In this document: in pieces, positions 16,928 to 29,060 of the stretch
How positions within the stretch are numbered: the first letter of the stretch is position 1
Layout: the number at the start of each line of letters is the position of its first letter
Assembly: GCA_003278875.1 (NCBI GenBank)
Contig: QCCQ01000001.1
Coordinates: 118,409 to 182,408, forward strand
Direction: 5' to 3'
Source: Prochlorococcus sp. AG-347-L21
GTDB taxonomy: Bacteria > Cyanobacteriota > Cyanobacteriia > PCC-6307 > Cyanobiaceae
Length of the DNA: 64,000 nucleotides
Made by a program: the position numbers and the translations under genes
Notes under the pieces: generated by a model
The model's input: only the letters and a program-made list of their open reading frames with translations
The model's database searches: none
Told to the model about the DNA's origin: nothing

Positions 16928-16988
16928 AGAGGGTACATAAATATAAGATTTCTATAATAACAAATAAATCGACTACTAATCAATCATA

Positions 16989-16994
16989 TATAAT
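16989..16994 (+). promoter_or_regulatory. Predicted -10 element for hisD
   Basis: A perfect TATAAT hexamer sits 54 bases ahead of the hisD ATG inside the rpsT-hisD divergent spacer. No good -35 is seen, which is usual for Prochlorococcus promoters. The call is from consensus matching only. Confidence 0.4.
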
Positions 16995-17048
16995 TTAGAA
17001 AATTATTAAATTGAGTTTTAAGTCTTTCAATTTGAAAAAATTAAGCAT

Positions 17049-18335
17049 ATGAAGATAATAAATAATAAAACAGAAGCTATTGAAGAATTAAAAAGGATTT
17101 ATTCGCGAACTAATTCAGAAAACAACACTAAAATAAATACAATTGTTGAAAAAATTCTTCAAGAGGTAAAAATTTCTGGAGATAAAGCGGTAGAAAAATA
17201 TACCAAAAAATTTGATGGTTTCGATCCTAACCCTATGCAAGTGAATGCGGAACACATAAAGAATGCATGGGATGAAATTGATAACAATTTAAAACGCTCG
17301 CTTGAAGAAGCTCATAAAAGAATTCAAAAATTCCACGAAAAAGAAATTCCTCAATCTTTTACTATAAAAGGTGAATATGGCGATATCGTCCAAAGAAGAT
17401 GGAAACCAGTTAAAAATGCAGGTATTTATATTCCTGGAGGAAGAGCTGCTTATCCAAGTACTGTATTAATGAATGCAATTCCAGCAAAAGTAGCAGGAGT
17501 AGGAGAAATTATAATGGTATCTCCTGGGAATAAAGATGGGAAAATAAACAAAACTGTTTTAGCTGCAGCTCACTTATCAGGTATCAATAAAGTATTTAGA
17601 ATTGGAGGAGCTCAGGCGATTGGTGCCCTAGCATTTGGCACAAATCAAATCAATAAAGTTGATGTTATATCAGGTCCTGGGAATATATATGTTACAACTG
17701 CAAAAAAACTCATTTATGGTTCTACAGGAATTGATTCTTTGGCTGGTCCAAGTGAAATATTAATCATTGCAGATGAAACAGCTCAAAGCACCCATATAGC
17801 ATCTGATCTACTAGCGCAAGCAGAACATGATCCTTTGGCTTCGGCAATACTACTAACTACATCAAAGAATCAGGCAAAAGAAGTTTTAGAAGAACTTTAT
17901 AAAAAAATAGATGATCATCCAAGAAAAGAAATTTGTATGCAATCAATAAAAAATTGGGGTTCAATTGTGATTTGCGAGAACACTGAACAATGTGTTGAAC
18001 TAAGCAATAACTTTGCCCCTGAACATCTAGAAATTCTTACTGTAGAGCCAAAAAAAATTCTTGCAGGCATAGAGAATGCAGGAGCTATTTTTTTAGGAAA
18101 ATGGACTCCAGAAGCTGTTGGAGATTATCTTGCTGGACCAAATCATACTTTACCGACATCAGGTAATTCTAGGTTTAGCGGTTCTTTAGGGGTTGAAACT
18201 TTTATGAAAAATTCTTCAATAATAGAATTTAATGAAGAAAGTTTAAAAGTTAATAGCCTTGATATTATTAATCTAGCTAAAAGTGAGGGCTTACATAGTC
18301 ACGCTAACTCAGTGCAAATAAGATTTGAAGATTAG
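17049..18335 (+). CDS. hisD: Histidinol dehydrogenase
   Basis: HisD performs the last two steps of histidine synthesis, oxidising histidinol to histidine with NAD and zinc. The 428-residue product has [41 protein letters not shown], the LLAQAEHDP metal-ligand segment and [16 protein letters not shown] sequence ([14 protein letters not shown]) lies near the C-terminus. Length is normal. It is convergent with rpiA and the two stop codons overlap by 4 bases. Confidence 0.97.
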   Translation: MKIINNKTEAIEELKRIYSRTNSENNTKINTIVEKILQEVKISGDKAVEKYTKKFDGFDPNPMQVNAEHIKNAWDEIDNNLKRSLEEAHKRIQKFHEKEIPQSFTIKGEYGDIVQRRWKPVKNAGIYIPGGRAAYPSTVLMNAIPAKVAGVGEIIMVSPGNKDGKINKTVLAAAHLSGINKVFRIGGAQAIGALAFGTNQINKVDVISGPGNIYVTTAKKLIYGSTGIDSLAGPSEILIIADETAQSTHIASDLLAQAEHDPLASAILLTTSKNQAKEVLEELYKKIDDHPRKEICMQSIKNWGSIVICENTEQCVELSNNFAPEHLEILTVEPKKILAGIENAGAIFLGKWTPEAVGDYLAGPNHTLPTSGNSRFSGSLGVETFMKNSSIIEFNEESLKVNSLDIINLAKSEGLHSHANSVQIRFED

Positions 18336-19045
18336 CAAGCTCTTGAGGGTGAGTAAACCACTGGAGTATTGTTTTCAATTTTACCAACTAATACTTTATC
18401 TGTAAGATCAACGAATAATCCATTTTCTAATACTCCTGGAATATTATTAATCGTCATTTCAATGTCTTTTGGATTATTAATGCCATCATCGAATAATACA
18501 TCTAAGATGAGGTTACCTTGATCAGTAACAACTGGGCCAGCTTTTTTAGTAGCCATTCTTAAAGTAGAACTACCTTTCATCTCTGAGATAACTTCCTGAA
18601 CTTGCTTCCAAGCATTTGGAAGAACTTCTACAGGTAAAGGGAAAGATAGATTTAAATTTTGTACAAGTTTAGTTTCATCAACAACAATCAGCAATTGATC
18701 AGATTTAGATGCTACTAACTTTTCTCTCACGTGGCATGCTCCTCCTCCTTTAATTAATTGAAATCCTGGATCAACTTCATCTGCTCCATCAATAGCTAAA
18801 TCAATTTGAGATACAGAAGCTAAATCGATAAGCGGGATATTCAGTTCAAGCGCTAAAACTTCTGATTGAAAAGAAGTTGCAACACCTCTTATATTTTGGA
18901 GTTTCCCAGAACGTATTTCATCTGCAAGGCTTTTTATCATTAACGCAGCTGTAGATCCAGAACCTAATCCAAGAATCATGTCACTTTTTACTTCCCTTAT
19001 TGCTGCATCAGCAACAACTTGTTTCATTTGAGTTTGTGAATCCAA
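18332..19045 (-). CDS. rpiA: Ribose-5-phosphate isomerase A
   Basis: RpiA interconverts ribose-5-phosphate and ribulose-5-phosphate in the Calvin and pentose-phosphate pathways. The protein contains [13 protein letters not shown] (phosphate site), [24 protein letters not shown] and the PVEVLP segment, all family landmarks. The 237-residue form uses TTG at 19045; an ATG at 19027 six codons further in (MKQVVADAA) would also make a complete enzyme. Confidence 0.96.
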   Translation of the reverse strand: MDSQTQMKQVVADAAIREVKSDMILGLGSGSTAALMIKSLADEIRSGKLQNIRGVATSFQSEVLALELNIPLIDLASVSQIDLAIDGADEVDPGFQLIKGGGACHVREKLVASKSDQLLIVVDETKLVQNLNLSFPLPVEVLPNAWKQVQEVISEMKGSSTLRMATKKAGPVVTDQGNLILDVLFDDGINNPKDIEMTINNIPGVLENGLFVDLTDKVLVGKIENNTPVVYSPSRAC

Positions 19046-19092
19046 AATCTTTTTCTCTAATGGTTATAGATTATTAAATTTCAATGGGAGCT

Positions 19093-20223
<1,131 letters not shown>

Positions 20224-20382
20224 TTAATTAATAGTTTTTGGAATTTATTTAAATAATCTAATTGAAGAAACATATTATTGTTGTTTTTTTGTTTACATCC
20301 ATAAAATACAAATTTTCAAATTCTTCTATAGAAAAAATCTATTTATATGTGAAAATAACTTTAAATAAATCTATAAATAAAT

Positions 20383-20850
20383 TTGAATAAAGAAAACAAA
20401 AGTAAACTAGAAAAGCTATTAAAAAATGTTGCTAATAATCAGGATTTAGAAATTTACAGTTTAAATATAAAAACTAATCAAAATCCAATTGTTATTGAAA
20501 TAATCATAAAAAAAACAAATGGAGATGACGTTTCCTTAGATGATTGCGCGCTATTTAATACCCCAGCATCTGACGAAATAGAAAAATCAAATCTTTTAAA
20601 TTGTTCATATGTGTTAGAAATTAGTAGTCAAGGGGTCAGTGATGAATTAACCTCAGAAAGAGACTTCAAAACTTTTAAGGGTTTTCCAGTTAATGTTGAG
20701 TTAAACCAAAAGAATTCAAAAATAAAATTCCTGAATGGTTTACTTTATGAAAAGTCTAATGATTATTTAGCCATTAACATTAAAGGTAGGATAAAGAAAA
20801 TCCCTTTTGATGAAGTATTAAAAATTAGTCTTTGTACCTTAAAAGATTGA
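20383..20850 (+). CDS. rimP: Ribosome maturation factor RimP
   Basis: The 155-residue protein matches RimP: an N-terminal domain with [20 protein letters not shown] and the [18 protein letters not shown] motif (canonical form LEVSSPGLDRPL), then a small barrel domain. RimP assists 30S subunit maturation. The start is TTG at 20383. It heads rimP-nusA-ylxR-infB, an operon order widely conserved in bacteria. Confidence 0.92.
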   Translation: MNKENKSKLEKLLKNVANNQDLEIYSLNIKTNQNPIVIEIIIKKTNGDDVSLDDCALFNTPASDEIEKSNLLNCSYVLEISSQGVSDELTSERDFKTFKGFPVNVELNQKNSKIKFLNGLLYEKSNDYLAINIKGRIKKIPFDEVLKISLCTLKD

Positions 20851-20886
20851 TTATTTTTCAACCATTATTCAATTTTCCCATCATAG

Positions 20887-22290
20887 ATGGCATTAGTTAT
20901 TCTCCCAGGTTTAAACAATCTTATTGAAGACATTAGTGAGGAAAAAAAATTACCTCCTAATATCGTTGAAGCAGCCTTGCGCGAAGCTTTGTTAAAGGGA
21001 TATGAAAAATATAGAAGAACTTTTTACATTGGAGTTAACGAAGATCCATTTGATGAAGAATACTTCAGTAATTTTGATGTTGGACTAGATCTAGATGAAG
21101 AGGGTTACAGGATATTATCTAGTAAAATAATTGTTGAAGAAGTAGAGAGCGAAGATCATCAAATATCTCTAATAGAAGTTAAACAAGTTGCTGATGATGC
21201 GCAAATAGGTGACACAGTTGTATTAGATGTCACTCCTGAAAAAGAGGATTTCGGGCGAATGGCTGCTTCAACAACAAAGCAAGTTTTAGCACAAAAATTA
21301 AGGGATCAACAACGAAAAATGATCCAAGAAGAATTTGCAGATTTGGAGGATCCTGTTTTAACTGCAAGAGTTATCAGATTTGAAAGACAATCAGTGATTA
21401 TGGGAGTTAGTTCGGGAATCGGCAGACCCGAGGTTGAAGCAGAACTTCCCAAGAGAGATCAATTACCAAATGATAACTATAGAGCAAATGCAACTTTCAA
21501 AGTATTTTTAAAAGAAGTTAGCGAAATAGCTAGAAAAGGTCCACAACTTTTTGTGAGTAGAGCCAATGCTGGTTTAGTAGTTTATTTATTTGAAAATGAA
21601 GTACCGGAAATTCAGGAAGGTACAGTAAAAATAGTTGCTGTTTCAAGAGAAGCTAATCCTCCTTCAAGAGCTGTTGGGCCAAGAACAAAAGTAGCTGTTG
21701 ATAGCATCGAAAATGAGGTCGACCCTGTAGGTGCTTGTATTGGAGCGAGAGGAGCAAGAATCCAACAAGTAGTAAATGAATTAAGAGGAGAAAAAATTGA
21801 TGTTATTAAATGGTCATCTGACCCAATACAGTATATTTTGAATTCCTTAAGTCCGGCTAAAGTCGATCTCGTGAGACTTGTTGACCCTGAAGGTCAACAC
21901 GCGCACGTACTAGTTCCTCCTGATCAATTAAGTCTCGCAATTGGTAGAGAAGGACAAAATGTGAGACTTGCGGCAAGATTAACTGGTTGGAAGATTGATG
22001 TTAAAAACTCACATGAATACGATCAGGAAGCAGAAGATGCTGCAGTCTCTGAATTAATTATCCAAAGAGAAGATGAAGAGAATCTCCAGCGTGAAGCTGA
22101 GCTTAGATTAGAAGCAGAGCAAGCAGAGCGTGCTGCGGAAGATGCAAGATTAAGAGAGCTTTATCCCCTTCCCGAAGATGAAGAAGAATATGGAGAGGAA
22201 CAATACGAAGGAGAAGAATTCACAGATAATGATTCATTAGAGACTCTTCAAGATACTGAGATATCTGCCAAAGAGGAGAAAAAACGGTGA
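20887..22290 (+). CDS. nusA: Transcription termination/antitermination factor NusA
   Basis: The 467-residue protein has the NusA N-terminal domain that binds RNA polymerase (residues 1-130), an S1 domain, and tandem KH domains with [20 protein letters not shown] and [20 protein letters not shown]. The C-terminal 70 residues are strongly acidic. NusA modulates pausing, termination and antitermination. The stop overlaps the ylxR start by 4 bases, indicating coupling. Confidence 0.97.
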   Translation: MALVILPGLNNLIEDISEEKKLPPNIVEAALREALLKGYEKYRRTFYIGVNEDPFDEEYFSNFDVGLDLDEEGYRILSSKIIVEEVESEDHQISLIEVKQVADDAQIGDTVVLDVTPEKEDFGRMAASTTKQVLAQKLRDQQRKMIQEEFADLEDPVLTARVIRFERQSVIMGVSSGIGRPEVEAELPKRDQLPNDNYRANATFKVFLKEVSEIARKGPQLFVSRANAGLVVYLFENEVPEIQEGTVKIVAVSREANPPSRAVGPRTKVAVDSIENEVDPVGACIGARGARIQQVVNELRGEKIDVIKWSSDPIQYILNSLSPAKVDLVRLVDPEGQHAHVLVPPDQLSLAIGREGQNVRLAARLTGWKIDVKNSHEYDQEAEDAAVSELIIQREDEENLQREAELRLEAEQAERAAEDARLRELYPLPEDEEEYGEEQYEGEEFTDNDSLETLQDTEISAKEEKKR

Positions 22291-22559
22291 TGCAACAAAA
22301 CCCTGTTTTGCGTGTATGCATTTCATGTAGAAAAACATATGACAGGAAAGATCTTTTAAAGATTACTAAAGATCATAAGCAAGGCATCATGCTTCAAAAG
22401 GGAATGGGAAGATCAGCTTACATTTGCAAGTCAAAAAAATGCTACTCAGATTCAAAGATTAAAAAAAAGCTTCAAAAAGCTTTAAAAACATTTTTGGAAC
22501 CTGAATTTGTTGAAATTTTTGAAAAAGAAATTACAAGCTTCAATAACTATCCCCATTAA
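22287..22559 (+). CDS. ylxR: YlxR family RNA-binding protein (DUF448)
   Basis: The 90-residue basic protein has RVCISCRKTYDRKDLLKI at its start and GRSAYICKSKKCYS in the middle, matching the YlxR fold with its GRGAYxC-type motif. The start overlaps the nusA stop. YlxR proteins bind RNA and have been linked to RNase P or transcriptional control in other bacteria; the role here is unknown. Confidence 0.92.
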   Translation: MMQQNPVLRVCISCRKTYDRKDLLKITKDHKQGIMLQKGMGRSAYICKSKKCYSDSKIKKKLQKALKTFLEPEFVEIFEKEITSFNNYPH

Positions 22560-22615
22560 GGGAATATAATTAAATTAAATTCTCTTCTATTTTAAAAGAG
22601 TACAAATCAGATTAA

Positions 22616-25600
22616 ATGACTATCAGCGATAAAATCAGAATTTACGAACTTTCCAGAGACTTAAATCTGGAAAATAAAGATATACTGGATGCCGCGCAAA
22701 AACTTTCAATTTCTGTAAAAAGCCATAGTAGTTCTATTAGTGCAGAAGAGGCAAAAAAAATTAAAAATCTTATTAATAAAAAGAATTCAGATAAAAAAAT
22801 ACTTTCCATTAATAAACCTTCAATTAAAAAAGATAATTTCAAACAAAACAAAGAAAATAAATCTCCTTTTATTTCTTCTAAAAAAGGGACACCTCTCAAA
22901 GATAATTCAAACAAAAAACCCTTATTGATAAAACCACTTAACAAACCTGAGAGTGTAAAAATAATTTCAAATCAACTTCAAAATCCTAATAAACCTAATA
23001 TTGTTAATAGTTCACAATCTCGAGCAAATCTTACAAATACAAATATAAATAGTAAAACTTCACAGAATTTAAACCAAGATAAAAAAACTTTCGAAAATAA
23101 TACAATCCCGCCTATCAAAAGCCCGGCAAAACCACCTATTCAATTAATTGCAAAGCCTAAAAATATAAATAATAATGTTAAATCTAATGAATCTTCCCAG
23201 AACATCTCAAGTGCAGGAGATAACAGAAGACTATCAAACAAACCTGATCAAAATACTAACAAACCTAAACCAAAAAATTATAATAGTAAAATAAAAACCC
23301 CTGAGCTCGTAGGAGCTCCAATAAGAAGAGAAGATCCAAAGATAAATCCTAATAAGCAAAATAATAAGCACAACATTGCTTTTAAACAAACTGGCTCAAA
23401 CAGAATTGGTTCTCCCAACAGACCTGGCATGCCCAATAATAGGCCTGGTTTAAGAAACAAACCTTCAGTTCAAGACAGACCTGGCTCATTTAATAGGCAA
23501 GGCAATCCCAATAGACCTGGCATGCCCAATAATAGGCCTGGTTCTAAATTCAATGGTCAAAATTCATCTGGGATAAGGAAGCCAGTATCACCTAACGAAC
23601 TTTTACAACTTCAAAAAAATAATAACTCTGAGAAAGACAACAAAGATAAAAAGAATAACGCAAAACAAAATATCAATGCACCTAATCAGAAGGCTAAAGC
23701 GCCTAATATGCGTCCAAATGCTACTCCAAGTTCCAAAAAACCTCCTCACAGATCATTTTCAAATAGTTCAAAGAAATCTGGGAAGACAGACTGGGATGAT
23801 AGCGCAAAACTTGAAGCATTAAGAAGTAAAAATCCTCAAAAACAAAGGCAGAAAGTTCATATTATTGGTGAAAATGATGATTCATTAACATCTGAAACCA
23901 GTGGATATTCAGGTGAGAAAATTTCAATTTTATCAGCAAGTCTTGCACGTCCTAAGAAAGAAAAGTCTGAAGAAACTAAATCTCAAAAATCTATCAAACA
24001 ATTTAAAAAGAAGAAAAAAGAGACCACAAGACAAAGGCAGAAAAGGAGAGCAATGGAATTAAAGGCTGCCAAAGAGGCCAAACAAGTAAGACCTGAAATG
24101 ATAATAGTTCCCGAAGATAATTTAACTGTTCAAGAATTAGCTGATAAATTAAGCCTTGAAAGTTCTGAAATAATAAAATCTCTTTTCTTCAAAGGCATAA
24201 CGGCAACTGTTACTCAATCACTTGACTTAGCAACTATCGAAACAGTAGCAGAAGAATTTGGTGTGCCTGTTTTACAAGATGATATACAAGAAGCCGCTGA
24301 GAAAACAGTTGATATGATTGAATCTGATGATATTGATAATTTAATAAGAAGACCTCCTGTTATTACAGTGATGGGTCATGTAGATCATGGCAAAACAAGT
24401 CTTTTAGATTCCATTAGAGAATCAAGAGTAGCTTCGGGGGAAGCAGGGGGCATCACTCAACACATAGGAGCTTATCAAGTTGAATTTGAACATGAATCTC
24501 AAAAGAAAAAATTAACTTTTCTTGATACCCCAGGTCATGAAGCCTTTACTGCAATGAGAGCAAGGGGTACAAAGGTTACAGATGTAGCTGTTCTTGTAGT
24601 TGCTGCAGATGATGGTTGCAGGCCTCAAACGCTAGAGGCTATTAGTCATGCAAGAGCTGCAAAAGTACCAATAGTTGTTGCAATAAATAAAATTGACAAA
24701 GAAGGTGCTTCTCCAGACAGAGTAAAGCAGGAACTTTCAGAAAAAGATTTAATTGCTGAAGATTGGGGAGGCGATACAGTGATGGTTCCAGTAAGTGCTA
24801 TCAAAAAACAAAACATTGATAAATTACTCGAAATGATCTTATTAGTTTCAGAGGTAGAAGATCTACAAGCTAATCCTGATAGATTTGCAAAAGGTACTGT
24901 TATTGAAGCCCACCTAGACAAAGCAAAAGGACCTGTGGCTACTTTGTTAGTACAAAATGGAACCTTGAAATCTGGAGATGTTTTAGCTGCGGGTTCAGTC
25001 CTTGGAAAAATTAGAGCAATGGTTGATGAACATGGTAATAGAATCAAAGAAGCAGGGCCATCATTCCCAGTAGAAGCGCTAGGATTCAGTGAAGTACCTA
25101 CTGCAGGGGATGAATTCGAAGTCTACCCTGATGAGAAAACTGGTCGAGCCATTGTCGGAGAAAGGGCCACAGATGCTAGAGCCACAAAATTAGCTCAGCA
25201 AATGGCCTCTAGAAGAGTTAGCTTATCATCCTTATCAACTCAAGCAAATGATGGAGAACTTAAGGAGTTAAACTTAATTCTTAAGGCTGATGTTCAAGGT
25301 AGTGTTGAAGCGATATTAGGATCACTAGAACAATTACCAAAAAATGAAGTTCAAGTTAGAGTCCTACTTTCTGCTCCCGGAGAAATAACTGAGACAGATA
25401 TCGATCTCGCCGCTGCATCTGGGTCAGTAATTATTGGATTTAACACCTCATTGGCTTCTGGCGCGAAGAGAGCAGCTGATGCTAATGACGTTGATATAAG
25501 AGAATATGAAGTAATTTATAAGCTCCTAGAAGATATTCAGTTGGCAATGGAGGGGCTACTTGAACCCGATCTCGTCGAAGAATCTTTAGGGCAAGCTGAA

Positions 25601-25876
25601 GTTAGAGCAACTTTCTCAGTTGGTAAAGGAGCCATAGCAGGCTGTTATATACAAACTGGTAAATTGCAAAGGAATTGTTCTCTGAGAGTTATTAGATCAG
25701 AGAAAGTAATATTTGAGGGTAATTTAGACTCTCTAAAAAGAGCTAAAGATGATGTAAAAGAAGTAAATACAGGATTTGAATGTGGAGTTGGCTGCGATAA
25801 ATTCTCTTCATGGGTTGAAGGAGATGTAATCGAAGCATTCAAGTTTGTAACCAAAAAAAGGACCTTATCACAATAA
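22616..25876 (+). CDS. infB: Translation initiation factor IF-2
   Basis: The 1086-residue protein places initiator fMet-tRNA on the 30S subunit. The first 60 residues form an IF2N-type helical domain, followed by about 400 residues of Asn/Lys/Pro-rich low-complexity sequence. A second IF2N domain ([20 protein letters not shown]) leads into the GTPase domain with [14 protein letters not shown] (G1, near residue 585), DTPGHEAF (G3) and NKIDK (G4). Domains II, III and IV follow to the C-terminus ([20 protein letters not shown]). The long linker, with its imperfect [10 protein letters not shown] repeats, is typical of cyanobacterial IF-2 in position but not in sequence. No frameshift is seen. Confidence 0.97.
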   Translation: MTISDKIRIYELSRDLNLENKDILDAAQKLSISVKSHSSSISAEEAKKIKNLINKKNSDKKILSINKPSIKKDNFKQNKENKSPFISSKKGTPLKDNSNKKPLLIKPLNKPESVKIISNQLQNPNKPNIVNSSQSRANLTNTNINSKTSQNLNQDKKTFENNTIPPIKSPAKPPIQLIAKPKNINNNVKSNESSQNISSAGDNRRLSNKPDQNTNKPKPKNYNSKIKTPELVGAPIRREDPKINPNKQNNKHNIAFKQTGSNRIGSPNRPGMPNNRPGLRNKPSVQDRPGSFNRQGNPNRPGMPNNRPGSKFNGQNSSGIRKPVSPNELLQLQKNNNSEKDNKDKKNNAKQNINAPNQKAKAPNMRPNATPSSKKPPHRSFSNSSKKSGKTDWDDSAKLEALRSKNPQKQRQKVHIIGENDDSLTSETSGYSGEKISILSASLARPKKEKSEETKSQKSIKQFKKKKKETTRQRQKRRAMELKAAKEAKQVRPEMIIVPEDNLTVQELADKLSLESSEIIKSLFFKGITATVTQSLDLATIETVAEEFGVPVLQDDIQEAAEKTVDMIESDDIDNLIRRPPVITVMGHVDHGKTSLLDSIRESRVASGEAGGITQHIGAYQVEFEHESQKKKLTFLDTPGHEAFTAMRARGTKVTDVAVLVVAADDGCRPQTLEAISHARAAKVPIVVAINKIDKEGASPDRVKQELSEKDLIAEDWGGDTVMVPVSAIKKQNIDKLLEMILLVSEVEDLQANPDRFAKGTVIEAHLDKAKGPVATLLVQNGTLKSGDVLAAGSVLGKIRAMVDEHGNRIKEAGPSFPVEALGFSEVPTAGDEFEVYPDEKTGRAIVGERATDARATKLAQQMASRRVSLSSLSTQANDGELKELNLILKADVQGSVEAILGSLEQLPKNEVQVRVLLSAPGEITETDIDLAAASGSVIIGFNTSLASGAKRAADANDVDIREYEVIYKLLEDIQLAMEGLLEPDLVEESLGQAEVRATFSVGKGAIAGCYIQTGKLQRNCSLRVIRSEKVIFEGNLDSLKRAKDDVKEVNTGFECGVGCDKFSSWVEGDVIEAFKFVTKKRTLSQ
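23420..23543 (+). repeat. Direct repeat of 31 bp inside the infB linker
   Basis: Two identical 31-base copies lie at 23420-23450 and 23513-23543, exactly 93 bases apart, so the period is 31 codons. They encode [10 protein letters not shown] in both copies. A third, shorter variant ([12 protein letters not shown]) lies between them. The repeat is in the disordered IF-2 linker and is a likely site of length variation between strains. Confidence 0.9.
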
Positions 25877-25892
25877 TTAAACCTCTAGTTTA

Positions 25893-26129
25893 TTAATCTT
25901 TATTTCTGTCAAAGATTAATAAAGTTGGAAATATTACACAAGCACCCAACTGTATGAGAAGGTTATTTAGCTGTAATTCAGTTCCATTCGCAACTCTAGA
26001 AAGCATTATTAGAAGACCTAAAAATGCTGAACCACTAAAAGCTATCCACAATATTCGTCTTAATCCCTTAAAAGGAGTCTGGGATTCTTTCAGTAATTTC
26101 TTTTTTAATTCAGGATCTATTTTTGACAT
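25893..26129 (-). CDS. DUF3493 small membrane protein
   Basis: The 78-residue protein has a basic N-terminus (DPELKKKLLKESQTPFKGLR) and two hydrophobic segments near residues 27-44 and 55-71. It resembles the cyanobacterial DUF3493 family, related to plant low-PSII-accumulation proteins; that link is from memory. It should be a thylakoid membrane protein with a possible role in photosystem biogenesis. It is convergent with infB, 16 bases away. Confidence 0.75.
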   Translation of the reverse strand: MSKIDPELKKKLLKESQTPFKGLRRILWIAFSGSAFLGLLIMLSRVANGTELQLNNLLIQLGACVIFPTLLIFDRNKD

Positions 26130-26184
26130 TAATAAGCTAAATTATAAAATTAATTTTATATCAAAAATATCAATTTTCAGCATT

Positions 26185-26256
26185 GCCGATATAGCTCAGC
26201 GGTAGAGCAACTGTTTCGTAAACAGTAGGTCATTGGTTCAATTCCAATTATCGGCA
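26185..26256 (+). tRNA. tRNA-Thr (anticodon CGU)
   Basis: The 72-base gene folds with a 7-bp acceptor stem (GCCGATA with TATCGGC), D arm AGCTCAGCGGTAGAGC, anticodon stem ACTGT/ACAGT around loop TTCGTAA, and T arm with GGTTCAATTCC. The anticodon CGU reads ACG. The discriminator base is A and CCA is not encoded. Confidence 0.95.
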
Positions 26257-26281
26257 CTTAAAAAGAAAATTAAATCCAAAA

Positions 26282-27832
26282 ATGTTTAATAGAATTTCAA
26301 GTTTTAAATATCTTTTTAAACTAATTATTTTTATTCCTCTAATATTTTCTTTTAGCAAAAGAAGTTATACTGCTTTTGATGAAGGATTTTATGCACTACA
26401 AGCTAGATGGATGCTGGATAAGGGCAACTGGACAATTCCTCTTTGGTGGGATGAATATGTATTAGATAGAACAATAGGATTACAGTTTTTGATAGCAAAA
26501 TCACAAGACTTATTTGGAAGAAATATTTTTTCTGCATATCTACCCACAACAGCCGCTGCAATATTGATGCTATTCATAACTTATAAATTACATGAAGAAT
26601 TATTCAGTAAAAAATATGCAATTATATCTCCATTAATACTTTCAACTACATATCTGTGGTTTGACTACTCACACTTAGCCACTCAAGATATTGTTTTTTC
26701 ATGTTTAGTATCTATTGGACTATTTTCTTTAGTCAAAATAAAAAGTAAAGATAACAAATTCTATATTCTTCTTTTTGGAATTTGGATTGGTTTAGCTTTT
26801 ATGATGAAAACTTTTTTAGTATTTGTACCATTAATTTCACTCTTACCATATTTTTTTCTAAAAAAGAATATTTTATTCAGCAAATTTTTTTGGATTGGAC
26901 TATTGATTGGATCTGTTCCTTATTTTATTTGGACGTTTTCAATCAACCCTTATTTAGAGAAAAATATTATTTTTTACTTAGTCGAAAAATTTAACATCTT
27001 ATCTAATAGTAACAATTTTACGAATCCTTTCTATTATTATCTTTGGAATATTCCCACAACATTTCTGCCATGGAGTTTATTCGCAATTATTGGGACAATA
27101 CAAAATATATCCCAAAGTAAAGAGAATAAATATGTACTCACTTTCTTCCCCTTGATATTGATAATAACTCTTAGTATTTTCTCTACGAAAACGCCCTATT
27201 ATCCCCTACAAATCTCATCTATTTTTTCATTAAATGCTTTTGCAGGAATAAAATATTTGTACAACTCAAAAAGGTATAACCAAATTTTTTTATTTATAAC
27301 TTCAAAAATAATTCCATTATTTATATTTTCTCTAACTTTCACATATTATTTTTTCTTAAAAAATAATACTAACTTTAACTCCAAAGAAAATACATTTCTT
27401 ATTCTTGGATTATTATTTTTTGGAATATCTTGGTCTTTTTTAAAACAAAAAAACTCATTTAAAGAATTATTAATAATTTTATTAATTGGGCCTTACTTAC
27501 TAACATCATTTCTTTTGCAATCAGGATTATTCACAGATAGATCTAGAGAACTAAGAGAAAAAATGGAGTACGTATCATCTCTTGATATAGCAAAAAATCA
27601 ACCGATAAAAGTTGATACATCAGGTATCAATAATCTATCCCAATCAAAAATAATAGGAATTGCTTTATTAACTCCTAAACTAGGTGAAGGATTAGAAAGT
27701 ATTGATCAGTTAAAAAAATCAGAACTAGTATGGACAACTGACCTTAAAAAGATAAAAAACAACGATTTATCTTTTGAAGTGATATATGAAAGCGATACTT
27801 TAAAACCTTGGAAATTAATTTTAAAAAATTAA
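26282..27832 (+). CDS. ArnT-like membrane glycosyltransferase (GT39/PMT type)
   Basis: The 516-residue polytopic protein has about ten hydrophobic segments. Near the N-terminus it carries YTAFDEGFYALQARWML, the Asp-Glu motif after the first helix that is catalytic in the ArnT/protein-mannosyltransferase superfamily. FMMKTFLVFVPLISLLPYFF and TKTPYYPLQI match other family landmarks. Such enzymes move a sugar from a polyprenyl-phosphate donor to lipid or protein outside the cytoplasmic membrane. The acceptor cannot be read from sequence. A glycosyltransferase 2 gene follows 38 bases on, and a tRNA gene lies just upstream. Confidence 0.85.
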   Translation: MFNRISSFKYLFKLIIFIPLIFSFSKRSYTAFDEGFYALQARWMLDKGNWTIPLWWDEYVLDRTIGLQFLIAKSQDLFGRNIFSAYLPTTAAAILMLFITYKLHEELFSKKYAIISPLILSTTYLWFDYSHLATQDIVFSCLVSIGLFSLVKIKSKDNKFYILLFGIWIGLAFMMKTFLVFVPLISLLPYFFLKKNILFSKFFWIGLLIGSVPYFIWTFSINPYLEKNIIFYLVEKFNILSNSNNFTNPFYYYLWNIPTTFLPWSLFAIIGTIQNISQSKENKYVLTFFPLILIITLSIFSTKTPYYPLQISSIFSLNAFAGIKYLYNSKRYNQIFLFITSKIIPLFIFSLTFTYYFFLKNNTNFNSKENTFLILGLLFFGISWSFLKQKNSFKELLIILLIGPYLLTSFLLQSGLFTDRSRELREKMEYVSSLDIAKNQPIKVDTSGINNLSQSKIIGIALLTPKLGEGLESIDQLKKSELVWTTDLKKIKNNDLSFEVIYESDTLKPWKLILKN

Positions 27833-27870
27833 ATAATAAATCTATAATGAGGTGTCGCTTTTAATCTTTA

Positions 27871-28965
27871 ATGATGAAATCTGTTAATAGTTGGAATTTA
27901 ACTAATAATAAACTTCATCAATTATTTAAAGATAATAAAGAATTTATTTCCATTAAAGTTCGCAGTAATACTTGGGAGCCAATTACAAGATGGCTTAAAT
28001 TAGATTCAAGAATTTTTAAAGAAACCACCAGCAAAGCAAGAATTACTTTGTGCGATATTGAATCTCTAGCGGAAATTTATAATTACAGATCAATAAGGTG
28101 GAAAGCAAAAAAACTTACTCCTCTGCCCACTAATGTAATTCCACAATCTTTAAAAAATATTTTTCGGAAGATACCAATCATAAAACAACTTGCTTACGAA
28201 CTCGAAATAGTTTTTTATAAATATAATGAAAATATTTCAAAACATTTAATATCAATAGTTATTCCTGCTAGAAATGAAGCTGGGAATAAAGAACTTTTAA
28301 TTAATGCTTTAAATAAATTCAAAAATATACCCAATAAACTAGAGATAATATTTGTTGAAGGTAATAGCACTGATAATACATATGAAATTTTGAAAGATTT
28401 AACAGAAATTTTCTCAAGTTTTTTCAAGATATCTCTTTTAAAACAAACTTCTAAAGGGAAGAAAAATGCAGTCGTAGAGGGATTTAATATTTCTTCGGGT
28501 GAGACCCTCGCCATAATTGATAGTGATTTTACTGTAGATATTGATGACAGTATTGCAGCAATGCTGGAATCAACCAAAAATAAAAATATATTAATCAATT
28601 GCGCTCGCACAACTTTTCCAATGGAAAAAGATGCTATGAGATGGGCAAATTATATAGGCAATAGACTTTTCGCAATATTTCTATCAATTCTCATAAATAA
28701 GCCTGTATCAGATACACTCTGCGGAACAAAAGTTTTTTCAAGAAAACTATTCAAACTTATGAAACAAAACGGTAGTTGGGATTCCAAGTCTGACCCATTT
28801 GGAGACTTTACAATAATATTTGAGGCAGCAAATAATAACATTAAAATACTTAATTATCCTGTTAGATATTATGCTAGAAAATCTGGAGCACCAAATATAT
28901 CTAGATGGATAGATGGATTAAAACTTCTCAAAGTATGCTGGATTTATATGATTTCTGATATCTGA
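27871..28965 (+). CDS. Glycosyltransferase family 2 protein with N-terminal extension
   Basis: The 364-residue protein has a GT-A domain from about residue 125: ISIVIPARNEAGNKELL, then LEIIFVEGNSTDNTYEIL, and a DSD metal motif in LAIIDSDFTVDIDD. The acceptor-side DTLCGTKVFSR and DPFGDFTIIFEA segments follow. The first 120 residues form an extension with no family I recognise. No C-terminal helices are evident. Together with the preceding ArnT-like gene it may build or charge a lipid-linked sugar for envelope glycans. Confidence 0.85.
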   Translation: MMKSVNSWNLTNNKLHQLFKDNKEFISIKVRSNTWEPITRWLKLDSRIFKETTSKARITLCDIESLAEIYNYRSIRWKAKKLTPLPTNVIPQSLKNIFRKIPIIKQLAYELEIVFYKYNENISKHLISIVIPARNEAGNKELLINALNKFKNIPNKLEIIFVEGNSTDNTYEILKDLTEIFSSFFKISLLKQTSKGKKNAVVEGFNISSGETLAIIDSDFTVDIDDSIAAMLESTKNKNILINCARTTFPMEKDAMRWANYIGNRLFAIFLSILINKPVSDTLCGTKVFSRKLFKLMKQNGSWDSKSDPFGDFTIIFEAANNNIKILNYPVRYYARKSGAPNISRWIDGLKLLKVCWIYMISDI

Positions 28966-29060
28966 ATTAAACAAAATTTTCGTGAGCATTTTTAATTTCT
29001 CCAAATTAGTAATAAAGTAGTTAGATTCATAAAGAAGATAAATTAATTAAATTTCATGAC

